Assembly: GCA_040255215.1 (NCBI GenBank)
Contig: JBDZUM010000003.1
Span: 1 to 64,000 of the forward strand
Reading direction: 5' to 3'
Length of the DNA stretch: 64,000 bases
Source: JAQSWP01 sp040255215
GTDB taxonomy: Bacteria > Pseudomonadota > Alphaproteobacteria > Reyranellales > JAQSWP01
Part shown: positions 26,998-34,969 of the stretch, in pieces
How positions within the stretch are numbered: position 1 is the stretch's first letter
Layout of the letters: each line of letters begins with the position of its first letter
The notes under the pieces: model-generated
Told to the model about the DNA's origin: nothing
The model's input: the letters and a program-made list of their open reading frames with translations, nothing else
The model's database searches: none
Translations under genes and position numbers: made by a program

Positions 26998-27510
26998 TCA
27001 GGGTCGATGGGTTCGCGACGAGCCAGTGCGCCCAGGAGTTTCGATCGTTCTCGTTTTCGGCCAGAGAGACTCAAAGAGAAGTGCTGCGACACCGCAGGTA
27101 ATGGCGACGTCGGCGAGATTGAACGCGGGCCAGTGATAGACGCCGAGATGGAAATCCAGGAAATCCGTCACCGCGCCGTCGTCGAGCCGATCGACAATGT
27201 TGCTGATCGCACCGCCAATGATGGCAGCCAGCGCCAGTCTCTGGACGCCGCTGCTGCTCCGTCCGAGCCATAGGGAAAGCCCCGTTACGATAGCGACTCC
27301 GACCAGGGCGAGAAGGTAGGGCGCGTACTGATCCGCCGAGCTCAGAAGGCCGAAACTGATGCCGCGGTTGTAGACGAGCACGAGCTTGAAGAACGACGTC
27401 ACTGGCGCAACGTGACCCGATTCGGCGAACGTGATCTCGAAGAACCGTTTGGTCGCCTGGTCGAGCACGATGACGCCAATTGATAATGCGATGGGGAATG
27501 CCAGTCGCAT
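26998..27510 (-). CDS. lspA: Signal peptidase II (lipoprotein signal peptidase)
   Basis: A 170-aa inner-membrane aspartyl protease that removes lipoprotein signal peptides. Both catalytic Asp motifs are present: GGAISNIVDRLDDG and FNLADVAI, plus the early LDQATKRFF. Four membrane helices are visible. This copy lies 7 nt downstream of a metal P-type ATPase rather than with ileS, an arrangement common in mobile heavy-metal resistance operons. It is probably co-transcribed with the ATPase. Confidence 0.92.
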   Translation of the reverse strand: MRLAFPIALSIGVIVLDQATKRFFEITFAESGHVAPVTSFFKLVLVYNRGISFGLLSSADQYAPYLLALVGVAIVTGLSLWLGRSSSGVQRLALAAIIGGAISNIVDRLDDGAVTDFLDFHLGVYHWPAFNLADVAITCGVAALLFESLWPKTRTIETPGRTGSSRTHRP

Positions 27511-27516
27511 CGCTCG

Positions 27517-29646
27517 TCAGCTCCGCAGCATGCGCAGGCCCGAGGCGATGACGAGGAACTCGCTCACCTCGTGGGCCACCACCACGATCGGCAAGGAGAA
27601 GGCGCCAGCCATGGCGCCGACGATCAGCGCGCCGATGACGACGGCGGACAGCGCGAGGTTTTGCTTGACGACGGTTTGCGTGCGCTGCGCATGCCTCAGC
27701 GCATAGACGAGCTTCTCCAGGTCGTCCGCCATCAACGCCACGTCCGCCGTCTCCAAGGCGACATCGGTGCCGGCGGCGCCCATGGCGACCCCGACCGTCG
27801 CTTCTGCAAGCGCCGGTGCGTCGTTGACGCCGTCGCCCACCATTGCGACGTGGCCGCGCTCTTCCGCAAGGGCGCGGATCTTCGCGACCTTGTCCTCCGG
27901 CTTGAGCGCGGCGAAAACCTCGTCGATGCCGGCGTCCTTGGCGATGGCTTGGGCCGTGCGCGGGTTGTCGCCCGTCAGCATGACGATGCTGCGGATGGCG
28001 GCTCGGTGCAGCGCCGCGATGGCCTGTCGGGCGTTCGGCCGGAGCGTGTCGCGCAGGGCGAGCAGTCCCCAGGCCCTCCGGTCGTCGCCGACGATGATGA
28101 CCGTCTTGCCGTCGTCCTGGAGCCGCGCGATCTCGCCCTCGAGGCTCTCGAGCGGAATGCTGAGCCGGCTTTCGAACAGCGCCGGGCTGCCGATATAGAG
28201 GCGGCGCCCGTCCACGGATGCTTCGGCGCCGACGCCGGTCAAGGCGCGGAATCCGCTTACGTCAGGGACGGCGAGATCGGCTTCACGGGCGCGGCGCACG
28301 ATCGCGCGGGCAAGCGGATGCTCGCTGTGGCGCTCGACGGCCGCAGCCATCGCGAGCAGCGCGTCCGCGTCCGCCGGGCTTCCGTCGCTCCGGCCTGCCA
28401 ACAGGATATCGGTCACCTGAGGCTGGCCGCTGGTGAGCGTCCCCGTCTTGTCGAGGGCGACGACACTCACCTTGGCGAGCTCCTCCACGTAGACGCCGCC
28501 CTTGACCAGCACGCCGTTGCGGGCCGCCGTTCCCAATGCGGCGACCATGGTGATGGGGATGGAGATCACCAGCGCACACGGCGCGGCGGCGACGATGAAC
28601 ACCGTTGCCCGCATTACCGCGTCCTGCCAGGAGAGGCCAAGCGCGAGCGGGAGACCCAAGGCGGCGAGGATGCCGAGCCCGAGCACCGCCGGGCTGTACC
28701 AGGCGCCGAAGCGCTCGATAAAGCGCTGGCTCCGACCGCGTCGCTCCTGCGCTTCCTCGACCATCTGGATGATGCGGGCCAGCGTGTTGTCGGCGTGCGT
28801 CCGGGTGGCGCGGACCTCGAGCGCCGCCTCGCCGTTGATGGTGCCCGCGAACACGGAGTCGCCCGGTTCCTTCTCGACAGGCACGCTCTCGCCTGTGACC
28901 GGTGCCTCGTTCACGCTCGATAGGCCGCTGAGGATCTCGCCGTCGGTCGGCATGGCCTGGCCGGGCCGCGCGATGAATACGTCCCCGACGCGTAATTCCT
29001 CCACCGGAATCTCGACCTCCCTGCCGTCGCGGCGGACAAGGGCCACCTTCGGAGCGAGCGCCATAAGCGCTCTGATCGCCGAGCGCGTCTTCTCCTCGGT
29101 GTAGCCTTCGGCCGCCTCGGAGATCGAGTAGAGGAAGACCAGCATCGCGCCTTCCGCCGGCTGGCCCATGATCGCCGCGACGACGGCGGCCACGGACATC
29201 AGCAGCTCGATGCCGATCTCCCGCTCGAAGACCAACTCCTCGATGGCCTCGCGTCCGAAGAAATAGCCGCCGATGAGGATTGACACGATGTAGAGCGGCA
29301 CCGCAGGGACCTCGGCTGCGGGCGCCATGCTTGCGAGCCAGCCGACAAGCAGGAGGAGGCCGGATGCGGCGGAGGTGAGGACCTTGGCGTTACGCCACGG
29401 CTTCGGCAGCGCCGGCAGCTCGCGCCCTTCCTCGGCCGGGAAGCCGGCCTCGCCGAGCTGCCGTCGAACCTCGGCCGCCGACGTCGCCGCGGGATTGAAT
29501 CGGACCCGGACCTTGGCAGCCTTGGGATAGACGTCGATGTCCGCGATCCCCGGGCGGCCCGAGAGACCGCGCCGCAGCGCCGCCGCGTCGTGCTCGCAAT
29601 CCAGATTGGCCACGCGCCACTCAGCGCTCTCGATCGTTCGGTTCAT
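27517..29646 (-). CDS. cadA: Heavy-metal P1B-type ATPase (Cd/Zn/Pb efflux)
   Basis: A 709-aa pump with a degenerate N-terminal HMA domain (one Cys in VANLDCEHDAAAL), A-domain VTGESVPV, phosphorylation site DKTGTLTSG, nucleotide-domain EHPLARAIV and hinge VAMVGDGVNDAPALAEA. The membrane metal site reads AAAPCALVIS, so the usual CPC is APC, and the C-terminal helix has AHEVSEF. Regulation by the divergent CmtR-like repressor points to Cd/Pb/Zn export. ATG 29646 has GGAG upstream; a TTG 18 nt earlier was not preferred. Symbol by similarity of role. Confidence 0.88.
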   Translation of the reverse strand: MNRTIESAEWRVANLDCEHDAAALRRGLSGRPGIADIDVYPKAAKVRVRFNPAATSAAEVRRQLGEAGFPAEEGRELPALPKPWRNAKVLTSAASGLLLLVGWLASMAPAAEVPAVPLYIVSILIGGYFFGREAIEELVFEREIGIELLMSVAAVVAAIMGQPAEGAMLVFLYSISEAAEGYTEEKTRSAIRALMALAPKVALVRRDGREVEIPVEELRVGDVFIARPGQAMPTDGEILSGLSSVNEAPVTGESVPVEKEPGDSVFAGTINGEAALEVRATRTHADNTLARIIQMVEEAQERRGRSQRFIERFGAWYSPAVLGLGILAALGLPLALGLSWQDAVMRATVFIVAAAPCALVISIPITMVAALGTAARNGVLVKGGVYVEELAKVSVVALDKTGTLTSGQPQVTDILLAGRSDGSPADADALLAMAAAVERHSEHPLARAIVRRAREADLAVPDVSGFRALTGVGAEASVDGRRLYIGSPALFESRLSIPLESLEGEIARLQDDGKTVIIVGDDRRAWGLLALRDTLRPNARQAIAALHRAAIRSIVMLTGDNPRTAQAIAKDAGIDEVFAALKPEDKVAKIRALAEERGHVAMVGDGVNDAPALAEATVGVAMGAAGTDVALETADVALMADDLEKLVYALRHAQRTQTVVKQNLALSAVVIGALIVGAMAGAFSLPIVVVAHEVSEFLVIASGLRMLRS

Positions 29647-29669
29647 CGTTGATCCCGTCTCCAAATTGG

Positions 29670-29701
29670 TTCATCATATCATTAAGCGATGATACGATGA
29701 A
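29670..29701. promoter_or_regulatory. ArsR-family operator between ATPase and regulator
   Basis: TTCATCATATCAT - TAAGCG - ATGATACGATGAA is a 13-bp inverted repeat with one mismatch, filling the 73-bp divergent intergenic region between the pump and the repressor gene. AT-rich imperfect 12-2-12-like palindromes are the usual operators of the SmtB/ArsR family. Confidence 0.8.
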
Positions 29702-29719
29702 TTGCCAGAGGCGAAATCC

Positions 29720-30109
29720 ATGCTTGTGATGGACCGCATCGAGGCCTACGGCCTCCAGGCCAAGCTGTTCCGCGGCCTCTCCGACGAGTCGCGGCTCGCG
29801 ATTCTCGAGGCGCTGCGCGACGGCCCCCTGCCGGTGGGCCGAATCGTCGAGGTCACCGGCCTCTCCCAATCCAATACGTCGAACCACCTGCGGTGCTTGA
29901 GCGAATGCGGCCTCGTATCGGCCGAGCAGCAGGGCCGGTTCGTTTACTATCGCCTTGCCGACACGCGCATCGAGACCCTGCTTCGGCTCGCCGACGACTT
30001 GCTCGCGGAGGTAGGGCGCCGGATCTATGCGTGCACGAACTATCGTGGCTCGACGAAAACCGATACCCGGGCCACCGGCACGCCCGCGCAGCGCCAGGGA
30101 AGGCGGTGA
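29720..30109 (+). CDS. ArsR/SmtB-family repressor, CmtR-like
   Basis: A 129-aa winged-helix repressor. The recognition helix region reads GLSQSNTSNHLRCLSECGLV, placing Cys59 and Cys63 four residues apart, and a third Cys105 lies near the C-terminus (YACTNY). This matches the Cys57/Cys61/Cys102 Cd-Pb site of Mycobacterium CmtR with a small offset. It should release the operator at 29670-29701 on metal binding and so induce the divergent ATPase. ATG 29720 was chosen (AGAGGCG upstream); 29729 is possible. Confidence 0.88.
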   Translation: MLVMDRIEAYGLQAKLFRGLSDESRLAILEALRDGPLPVGRIVEVTGLSQSNTSNHLRCLSECGLVSAEQQGRFVYYRLADTRIETLLRLADDLLAEVGRRIYACTNYRGSTKTDTRATGTPAQRQGRR

Positions 30110-30111
30110 TC

Positions 30112-30852
30112 ATGATGCTCCGCCGTCGTCAAGCCGTTCTCGCACTGCTTGTCTTGGGCGTCGGAACGCTCGGAGCATCTGTGTCACAGGGCATCGCGGC
30201 GCAGCAGAGAGGCAATTGCGGCCATCCAACCGTTGATGTCGTGTTCGACGATCCCGCCGAGCTCGACATGGCATGTCTGGCGCTGACCGATATCACGGAG
30301 TACTTCCGGGGCATGGGCTTCGAGGTGGCGCCCAGGGTTTCGCTGCGTTTCGCCGACCGTCCCGCGGATCGCTCCGCCGACGATGCCTCCAGACACGGCT
30401 ATTTCGACAGGGGGCGATCGCAGATCGTCGCCTATCGAACATCGGACGTGAGCCCTTGGGGGCTGCCCTGGACGCCGCAACTGGCCGGCTCCTTTCTCCG
30501 CCACGAGCTGGCGCACATGGCGGTCTGGGAAGCGGTCGATCGCGATCGCAGCCGCTTGCGGCGAGAGTGGCACGAGTTCATCGCCTATGCGGTGCAGCTC
30601 GATCTCATGGAACCGCAACTTCGGGAGGAGGTTCTTGCGGTGCAGGCGCAGGTCCAGCCCTTCGCCAACCTTGCGGGAGTCAATGAGTTCACATCCCGCA
30701 TGGACCCTGACGTCTTCGCGGTCGCGGCGTACCGGACCTACCTCGCCAGAGGCTCGGCCAAGTTCCTGGCTCAGCTCCTGCGCGGGGAAGTCGTGCCTCC
30801 GCCTTTCTCCTATCCGTTCCCTGTGCTGCCGAGCGAGGTGCCATCCCAATGA
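30112..30852 (+). CDS. Secreted DUF6639-like protein with HELAH motif
   Basis: A 246-aa protein with a cleavable signal peptide (RQAVLALLVLGVGTLGASVS). The mature part contains LAGSFLRHELAHMAVWEAV, an HExxH zincin-like motif, followed by REWHEFIAYAVQLDLM with a possible third ligand. I associate it with DUF6639, of unknown function. The start sits 3 nt after the repressor stop, so it belongs to the same operon and may act in the periplasm during metal stress. Peptidase activity is inferred from the motif only. Confidence 0.7.
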   Translation: MMLRRRQAVLALLVLGVGTLGASVSQGIAAQQRGNCGHPTVDVVFDDPAELDMACLALTDITEYFRGMGFEVAPRVSLRFADRPADRSADDASRHGYFDRGRSQIVAYRTSDVSPWGLPWTPQLAGSFLRHELAHMAVWEAVDRDRSRLRREWHEFIAYAVQLDLMEPQLREEVLAVQAQVQPFANLAGVNEFTSRMDPDVFAVAAYRTYLARGSAKFLAQLLRGEVVPPPFSYPFPVLPSEVPSQ

Positions 30853-30975
30853 GGCTCCCGGGCATCAAGGAAATCATTTCGCGGCGTCCGGTCGGCTTGA
30901 CGCAGATCAATGTCCGGCTCCGCCCAGGATGCGAGAAATCCGGCACGATGCAAAGCTACGTGAGCGGAGTGTGCG

Positions 30976-31218
30976 GTGAGCGCGACCGGCACGGAAGGGG
31001 CTGAGCAAGCGACGTACCACTTCTCGCGGGTACTGGTCGCGCCGTTCGAGGAAGCAATCGAACGTGTCATCGCGGCGCTTCAGCGCGAAGGCTTCGGTGT
31101 CCTGACCGACATCGACGTGGGCCTTCTTTTCGACGAAGCGGCCTGCGGTTCGCGACTAGATCGAATTTCCGATTCAGGTCCAGAAATCGGTCAGTGCCGG
31201 TCGCATCTTTGCCTATGA
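30976..31218 (+). pseudogene. DUF302 protein, C-terminally truncated
   Basis: A GTG-started frame of 80 codons. Residues ~12-50 (TYHFSRVLVAPFEEAIERVI, then ALQREGFGVLTDIDV) match the first part of DUF302. After ~31135 the sequence no longer resembles the domain and lacks the GaCnP end. The gene was probably cut by a deletion or insertion that joined the heavy-metal block to ICE sequence. Confidence 0.65.
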
Positions 31219-32033
31219 CCGCGGCGCCCGCGCGGGCGAGCCCGCGCGCCGGGCTCTCGTGAACCGAGCCGCCTCGCGGCGTCTCGGCCCTGGCGGGCTT
31301 CGATCCCTGGCGCAGCGCGCGCAGATGCCGGCTCCAAGATGCATCAAGGCGAGCCGCGATGGTCTCCCATCGGAGTCGTTCCGATAGATCGGCGTGCAGA
31401 CCTTCAGCATGCCCCGCCGCGCTGATCCGCACGGCTTCGTGTCGGCTATTCGGTATCGCGTCCGCCGCGCGCAGTGAGCATGGATTGCGCCCGTCGTTGT
31501 GCCGATCATGAGGCCGGCACCGGTGCGCCTCAGCCCGATCATCGGCGCGTTCGCCATGAGAATCAGCCTGTCTCATCCCTCGACCGCATTGCCCTGGCAG
31601 CCCGTCACCGACCCCGCGCTGCCGTCCTGAGAGCCGTGTGGCGGAGCGTGGCGGACATCGTCGAAACGGGTCTGGAAGACGGCGGCGACACGGGTCAGGG
31701 GCGTCCGTTCCGGCACGGTCGAGACCGAGATGAAGACGCGCGGGTGCTTCGGCCAGGGTCTCCTTGCATGCTGAGATTCGCAGACCGTCCCTGCATGTCT
31801 CTCAAAGCGCTAGAGCCCGCGTCGCCCCTCTCCAACCTGTCCGGCGGAAGAATTTCCCCGGCCCGCAAGCGGGCCTCCTCGCGGACGCTTCGCTCCAAAT
31901 TCTCCCGCCTCCCAGGTCCTCCACTCCGTTCCGGCCGCTTCGCTGTGCTCGCGGTGATGAGGGGTGCCTTGCGGTCTCTGAGCGCCGAGCCATCGCAGGG
32001 CGGTCCTGCGACTCAAGCGAAAGGAGACACATC
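31219..32033. other. 815-nt region without a convincing gene
   Basis: Open frames exist on both strands, but none has a good ribosome site or recognisable motif. The section 31135-31560 may be decayed coding DNA at the cargo/ICE junction. The last ~230 nt are rich in short inverted repeats (for example GGCCCGC/GCGGGCC near 31860) and form the leader of the DUF736 gene with AGGAG near 32023. Confidence 0.5.
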
Positions 32034-32366
32034 ATGGCCATCACCCTCGGGACCTTCACCAAGCTCGACGACGGCGTCTTCACGGGCACCCTCAAGACCC
32101 TCAACGTCACCGCCGCGCTCACCATCGTCCCTATCGACAAGATGTCCGAGAACGCACCCGACTATCGGGTCTATGCCGGCCAGCGCTACGAGGTCGGCGC
32201 CGCCTGGAGCCAGGTCGCGAAGTCGAGCGGCGAGACCTACCTGAACCTCAAGATCGGGGCGCCCGAGTTCGGGCCGAACTGGGTCCGGGCCCGGCTGGTC
32301 AAGCTCGAAAACCCCAACGGGGACGGCGCCACCCACATCGCGCTGTGGGAACCGCGCGACCGATAA
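32034..32366 (+). CDS. DUF736 protein
   Basis: A 110-aa protein starting MAITLGTFTKLDDGVFTGTL and including APDYRVYAGQRYEVGAAW, the DUF736 signature, a small beta-rich family found almost only on alphaproteobacterial conjugative elements. Function unknown. It has an AAAGGAG ribosome site and its own terminator at 32373, so it is monocistronic. A paralogue lies at 54428. Confidence 0.9.
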   Translation: MAITLGTFTKLDDGVFTGTLKTLNVTAALTIVPIDKMSENAPDYRVYAGQRYEVGAAWSQVAKSSGETYLNLKIGAPEFGPNWVRARLVKLENPNGDGATHIALWEPRDR

Positions 32367-32372
32367 TGCCCC

Positions 32373-32409
32373 AAGCCCCGTCGCGGATCGCCGCGGCGGG
32401 GCTTTCCTT
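32373..32409 (+). terminator. Rho-independent terminator of DUF736 gene
   Basis: AAGCCCCG-T-CGCGG, loop ATCG, CCGCG-G-CGGGGCTT, followed by TCCTTC. It is a 13-bp GC-rich stem with one mismatch, 7 nt after the stop codon. Confidence 0.85.
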
Positions 32410-32553
32410 CTGCGTGTGATTTCGCACGCCCGCTCGAATTCGCGGGGGGCGCCTTTTCGAGCGTCCCGGAACGCGCCCCATCGCGCCCATCCTCGCTTGG
32501 CGCGCGGCGACGTTCGCCGTCGCCGCCTGCACCGCAATCGAGGAGCGCCGAAG

Positions 32554-32826
32554 ATGGATGACGAGATCGTCCGGGCCGCCAATGCGAAGAAGGGCAGCCC
32601 GTTTCTGAACACCGACCAGGCCGCCCACTATGTCGGCCTGTCGCGCCGGACGCTCGAAAAGATGCGCACGGCCGGCGGCGGGCCGCGCTTTCGCAAGCAT
32701 GGCCGCTACGTCCGCTATCACATCGACGACCTCGACGAATGGTCGGCCGAGCACGTCAAGACGTCGACCTCGGAGCCCGACCGTCCGCGTCCCGCCCGGC
32801 CCGAGAACGGCAGGGCACGGCAATGA
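32554..32826 (+). CDS. Excisionase/MerR-like helix-turn-helix protein
   Basis: A 90-aa protein with a winged HTH of the AlpA/Xis type (FLNTDQAAHYVGLSRRTLEK, then GGPRFRKHGRYVRYHIDDLD) and a Pro/Arg-rich tail. Such proteins act as excisionases or transcriptional activators in mobile elements. In related ICEs this gene is followed by repA and parA; here it runs straight into traF with an ATGA overlap, suggesting those genes are lost. Confidence 0.82.
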   Translation: MDDEIVRAANAKKGSPFLNTDQAAHYVGLSRRTLEKMRTAGGGPRFRKHGRYVRYHIDDLDEWSAEHVKTSTSEPDRPRPARPENGRARQ

Positions 32827-33371
32827 TCGAACGGTTTCTCACGCGCACGAAGCGGCGCCGGCGCGGGCAAAGGCGCCCGCGTGCAGTCCTCGCCCTCTCT
32901 CTGCTCGGGCTCGGCCTCATCGGCCTCGCGACGCTCGCCCGACCGGCGCCGCGGCTCGTGTGGAACGCCAGCGCCAGTGCCCCGATTGGCCTCTATCGCG
33001 TCCTGCCGGAGAACGCTGTACGCGGCGATCTGGTGCTAGTCCGTACACCGGAGTCCGTGCGGCAGCTCGCCGCCGAACGAGGCTATCTCCCGCTGAACGT
33101 CCCGTTGGTGAAGCGCGTCGCGGCGGCGGACGGCGACATCGTCTGCGCCGCTGACAATGCGATCTCCGTCAATGGCCGCGTCGTTGCCGAACGGCTGGCG
33201 CGCGACCGCCTTGGCCGTCCGCTGCCGCGCTGGAGCGGCTGCCTTCTCCTCGATGTCGGCGAAACCTTCCTGCTCATGGAGGGCGTCACCGATTCCTTTG
33301 ATGGCCGGTATTTCGGGCCAGTCCCGACGGCCGCGATCATTGGGAGGCTCGCGCCGCTATGGACCGAGTGA
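32823..33371 (+). CDS. traF: Conjugal-transfer signal peptidase TraF (S26 family)
   Basis: A 182-aa inner-membrane serine protease with one N-terminal membrane helix (LALSLLGLGLIGLATLA). The catalytic Ser lies in NASASAPIGLYRV and the Lys in VPLVKRVAAADGD. RP4 TraF of this family processes and cyclises the TrbC pilin, which is also encoded here. The start overlaps the upstream stop (ATGA), and its end overlaps the transglycosylase start by 13 nt. Confidence 0.92.
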   Translation: MIERFLTRTKRRRRGQRRPRAVLALSLLGLGLIGLATLARPAPRLVWNASASAPIGLYRVLPENAVRGDLVLVRTPESVRQLAAERGYLPLNVPLVKRVAAADGDIVCAADNAISVNGRVVAERLARDRLGRPLPRWSGCLLLDVGETFLLMEGVTDSFDGRYFGPVPTAAIIGRLAPLWTE

Positions 33372-34012
33372 CCCTCCTGCTGCTCGGCGTATTGGCGGTC
33401 GGACCCATCCCTAGAGCCATGCCCGCCTATGCCGAACCCGCCGCCACGACAGATGCCGCGCTCGATCGCTGGCGGGATTTCATCGCCGAGGCGTCGCGCC
33501 GGTTCGGCGTGCCCGAGGCCTGGATACGCGCGGTCATGCAGGCCGAGAGCGCCGGCCGGACAATGCTCGACGGCCGTCCGATCACCTCGCACGCCGGGGC
33601 GATGGGCCTGATGCAGGTGATGCCCGACACCTATGAGGAGATGCGGCGCGCGCACGGTCTCGGCTCCGATCCGCACGACCCGCGCGACAATATCCTGGCG
33701 GGCACCGCCTATCTGCGCGCCATGCACGACCTCTATGGCTACCCAGCCTTGTTCGCCGCCTACAATGCCGGGCCGGACCGATACGACGACCACCTGCAGC
33801 AAGGCCGGCCTCTGCCGGCCGAGACGCGGGCCTACCTCGCATCCATCGCGCGGATCGATCCAGGCCCGCCGCCGTCGCCGTCCGTGGCATCGGGAACGCG
33901 GCTGTTCTTCAAGCTGCGAACCGTTGCCGATATGTCATCCGGTCGCGATGGGGTGTCGCCGTCGAGCGGCCTGTTCGTCCCGTTGACCACCGTGCCGGAT
34001 GGCCAGCGATGA
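33359..34012 (+). CDS. Lytic transglycosylase (conjugation, SLT family)
   Basis: A 217-aa periplasmic muramidase-like enzyme with a signal peptide (LLLLGVLAVGPIPRAMPAYA) and an SLT domain: catalytic Glu in VMQAESAG, GAMGLMQVMPDTY, DPHDPRDNILAGTAYL and AAYNAGP. It locally opens peptidoglycan for the mating channel. It overlaps traF by 13 nt, so translation is coupled. Confidence 0.92.
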   Translation: MDRVTLLLLGVLAVGPIPRAMPAYAEPAATTDAALDRWRDFIAEASRRFGVPEAWIRAVMQAESAGRTMLDGRPITSHAGAMGLMQVMPDTYEEMRRAHGLGSDPHDPRDNILAGTAYLRAMHDLYGYPALFAAYNAGPDRYDDHLQQGRPLPAETRAYLASIARIDPGPPPSPSVASGTRLFFKLRTVADMSSGRDGVSPSSGLFVPLTTVPDGQR

Positions 34013-34095
34013 ACGGCGCTCGTGCTACTGGAGCCCTGCCGGAGAGAGGGGCCTCGTCTCGGTATGCCTATCGTACCAGCCAGGACGAAACGCCC

Positions 34096-34193
34096 GTCAA
34101 GGATGCGCGGTCCCCCCAAAATGCTGGCGCATTTTGGCTCCCCCACGCCCCGCTGCGCGGCGCCTGCGGCGTCCTTGACCGGCGCTTCGCCGG
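34096..34193 (+). promoter_or_regulatory. Structured leader upstream of 34246 gene
   Basis: An outer stem GTCAAGGATGC (34096-34106) pairs with GCGTCCTTGAC (34169-34179; one G-T). Inside it is the perfect 9-bp hairpin CCAAAATGC (34116-34124) / GCATTTTGG (34129-34137) with a TGGC loop. It is followed by CCGGCG-CTT-CGCCGG (34179-34193). The gene start is ~50 nt downstream. A structured leader RNA or attenuator is plausible. Confidence 0.55.
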
Positions 34194-34245
34194 CCGATGC
34201 CAGGGCCTGTCCTCGATGAGGAGGACATCAAACCTGGAGGTTCAG

Positions 34246-34608
34246 ATGACCACGCTTCATACCCATCCGCACGCCGCATTCGACCGTTTCCCGATGCTCG
34301 TCGAGAGCGTCAAAGAGGAGTTCGGCACCGAGGGACTCATGTCGAACGTCGAGCGTTTCATCGAAGCGGAACGCGCCGATTTCCACTGGGACGGGCGACT
34401 CGCGGAGATGAATCTCGGCGCCTATGAGGGCTTCGACGAAGAGGACGAAGCGTTCGATCTCGTGTCGATCGTCGGCTATTTCCGCAGCCGCTATTACGTC
34501 GCGACCTGCGTCGTGGATCCCGAACGGCACGTCCACTGGATGCTCCGTCTACGCCATTTCGAGAGCTTCGAGAGCGCCGAACAGGCGTTCCTGGCGGGCG
34601 GTGGCTAA
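34246..34608 (+). CDS. ICE-associated hypothetical protein
   Basis: A 120-aa acidic protein starting MTTLHTHPHAAFDRFPMLVE, with aromatic-rich C-terminal segments (VGYFRSRYYVATCVVDPERH). No family recognised. GGAGG lies 6 nt before the ATG. It sits between the transglycosylase and the relaxase, behind a structured leader, and is followed by a 360-nt gap. Confidence 0.65.
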   Translation: MTTLHTHPHAAFDRFPMLVESVKEEFGTEGLMSNVERFIEAERADFHWDGRLAEMNLGAYEGFDEEDEAFDLVSIVGYFRSRYYVATCVVDPERHVHWMLRLRHFESFESAEQAFLAGGG

Positions 34609-34963
34609 CCACACCGATCGCTTCGGGAGCGGCGTCGCCACGGCGTCGCTCCCATCATGTTAGCGGACGACTCCGCCTGGTCCATGGGCATCGCCTTGAG
34701 CCGAGACCAGGCAAGAGATCGTAGGTAAGCGCGGGACGGACGGAGAGTAGATCGAAAGTCGCGTAAGGCAAGATTAAAGGGGTGTCTCGCATGAGCCACT
34801 ATCTCTTTGTCTGCACATCGTTATTCAGAGAGATTCTGATTGCGGGCTTCGAGACTCCCTCGCGTAAGCCCTTGATTCTCCGCATGGCGATGGAGACGCC
34901 TTGCGGCCCGCGCGCGGGCGCTGCTTCCTCATGTTGTCGGACACTTTCGACTGTCGCTGAGGC
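34609..34963. other. Intergenic region before relaxase; candidate oriT
   Basis: No confident gene in 355 nt. It contains the hairpin GGGAGCGGCG / CGTCGCTCCC at 34625-34653, the perfect palindrome GCCCGCGCGCGGGC at 34906-34919, and a short frame from 34791 (MSHYLFVCTSLFREIL) with AAAGGGG upstream that could be a remnant. Transfer origins usually lie directly upstream of the relaxase gene, which makes this the best oriT candidate in the window, though I see no known nic consensus. Confidence 0.35.
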
Positions 34964-34969
34964 ATGGTC

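Noticed and set aside
30849..31004. 51-codon frame overlapping the end of the HELAH protein (MRLPGIKEIISRRPVG)
   Set aside because: The ATGA overlap is attractive, but no ribosome site, conserved motif or sensible C-terminus is visible next to a decayed DUF302 gene.
31213..31557. Minus-strand frame MANAPMIGLRRTGAGLMIGT
   Set aside because: No ribosome site and low-complexity Arg/Ala-rich sequence in a decayed region.
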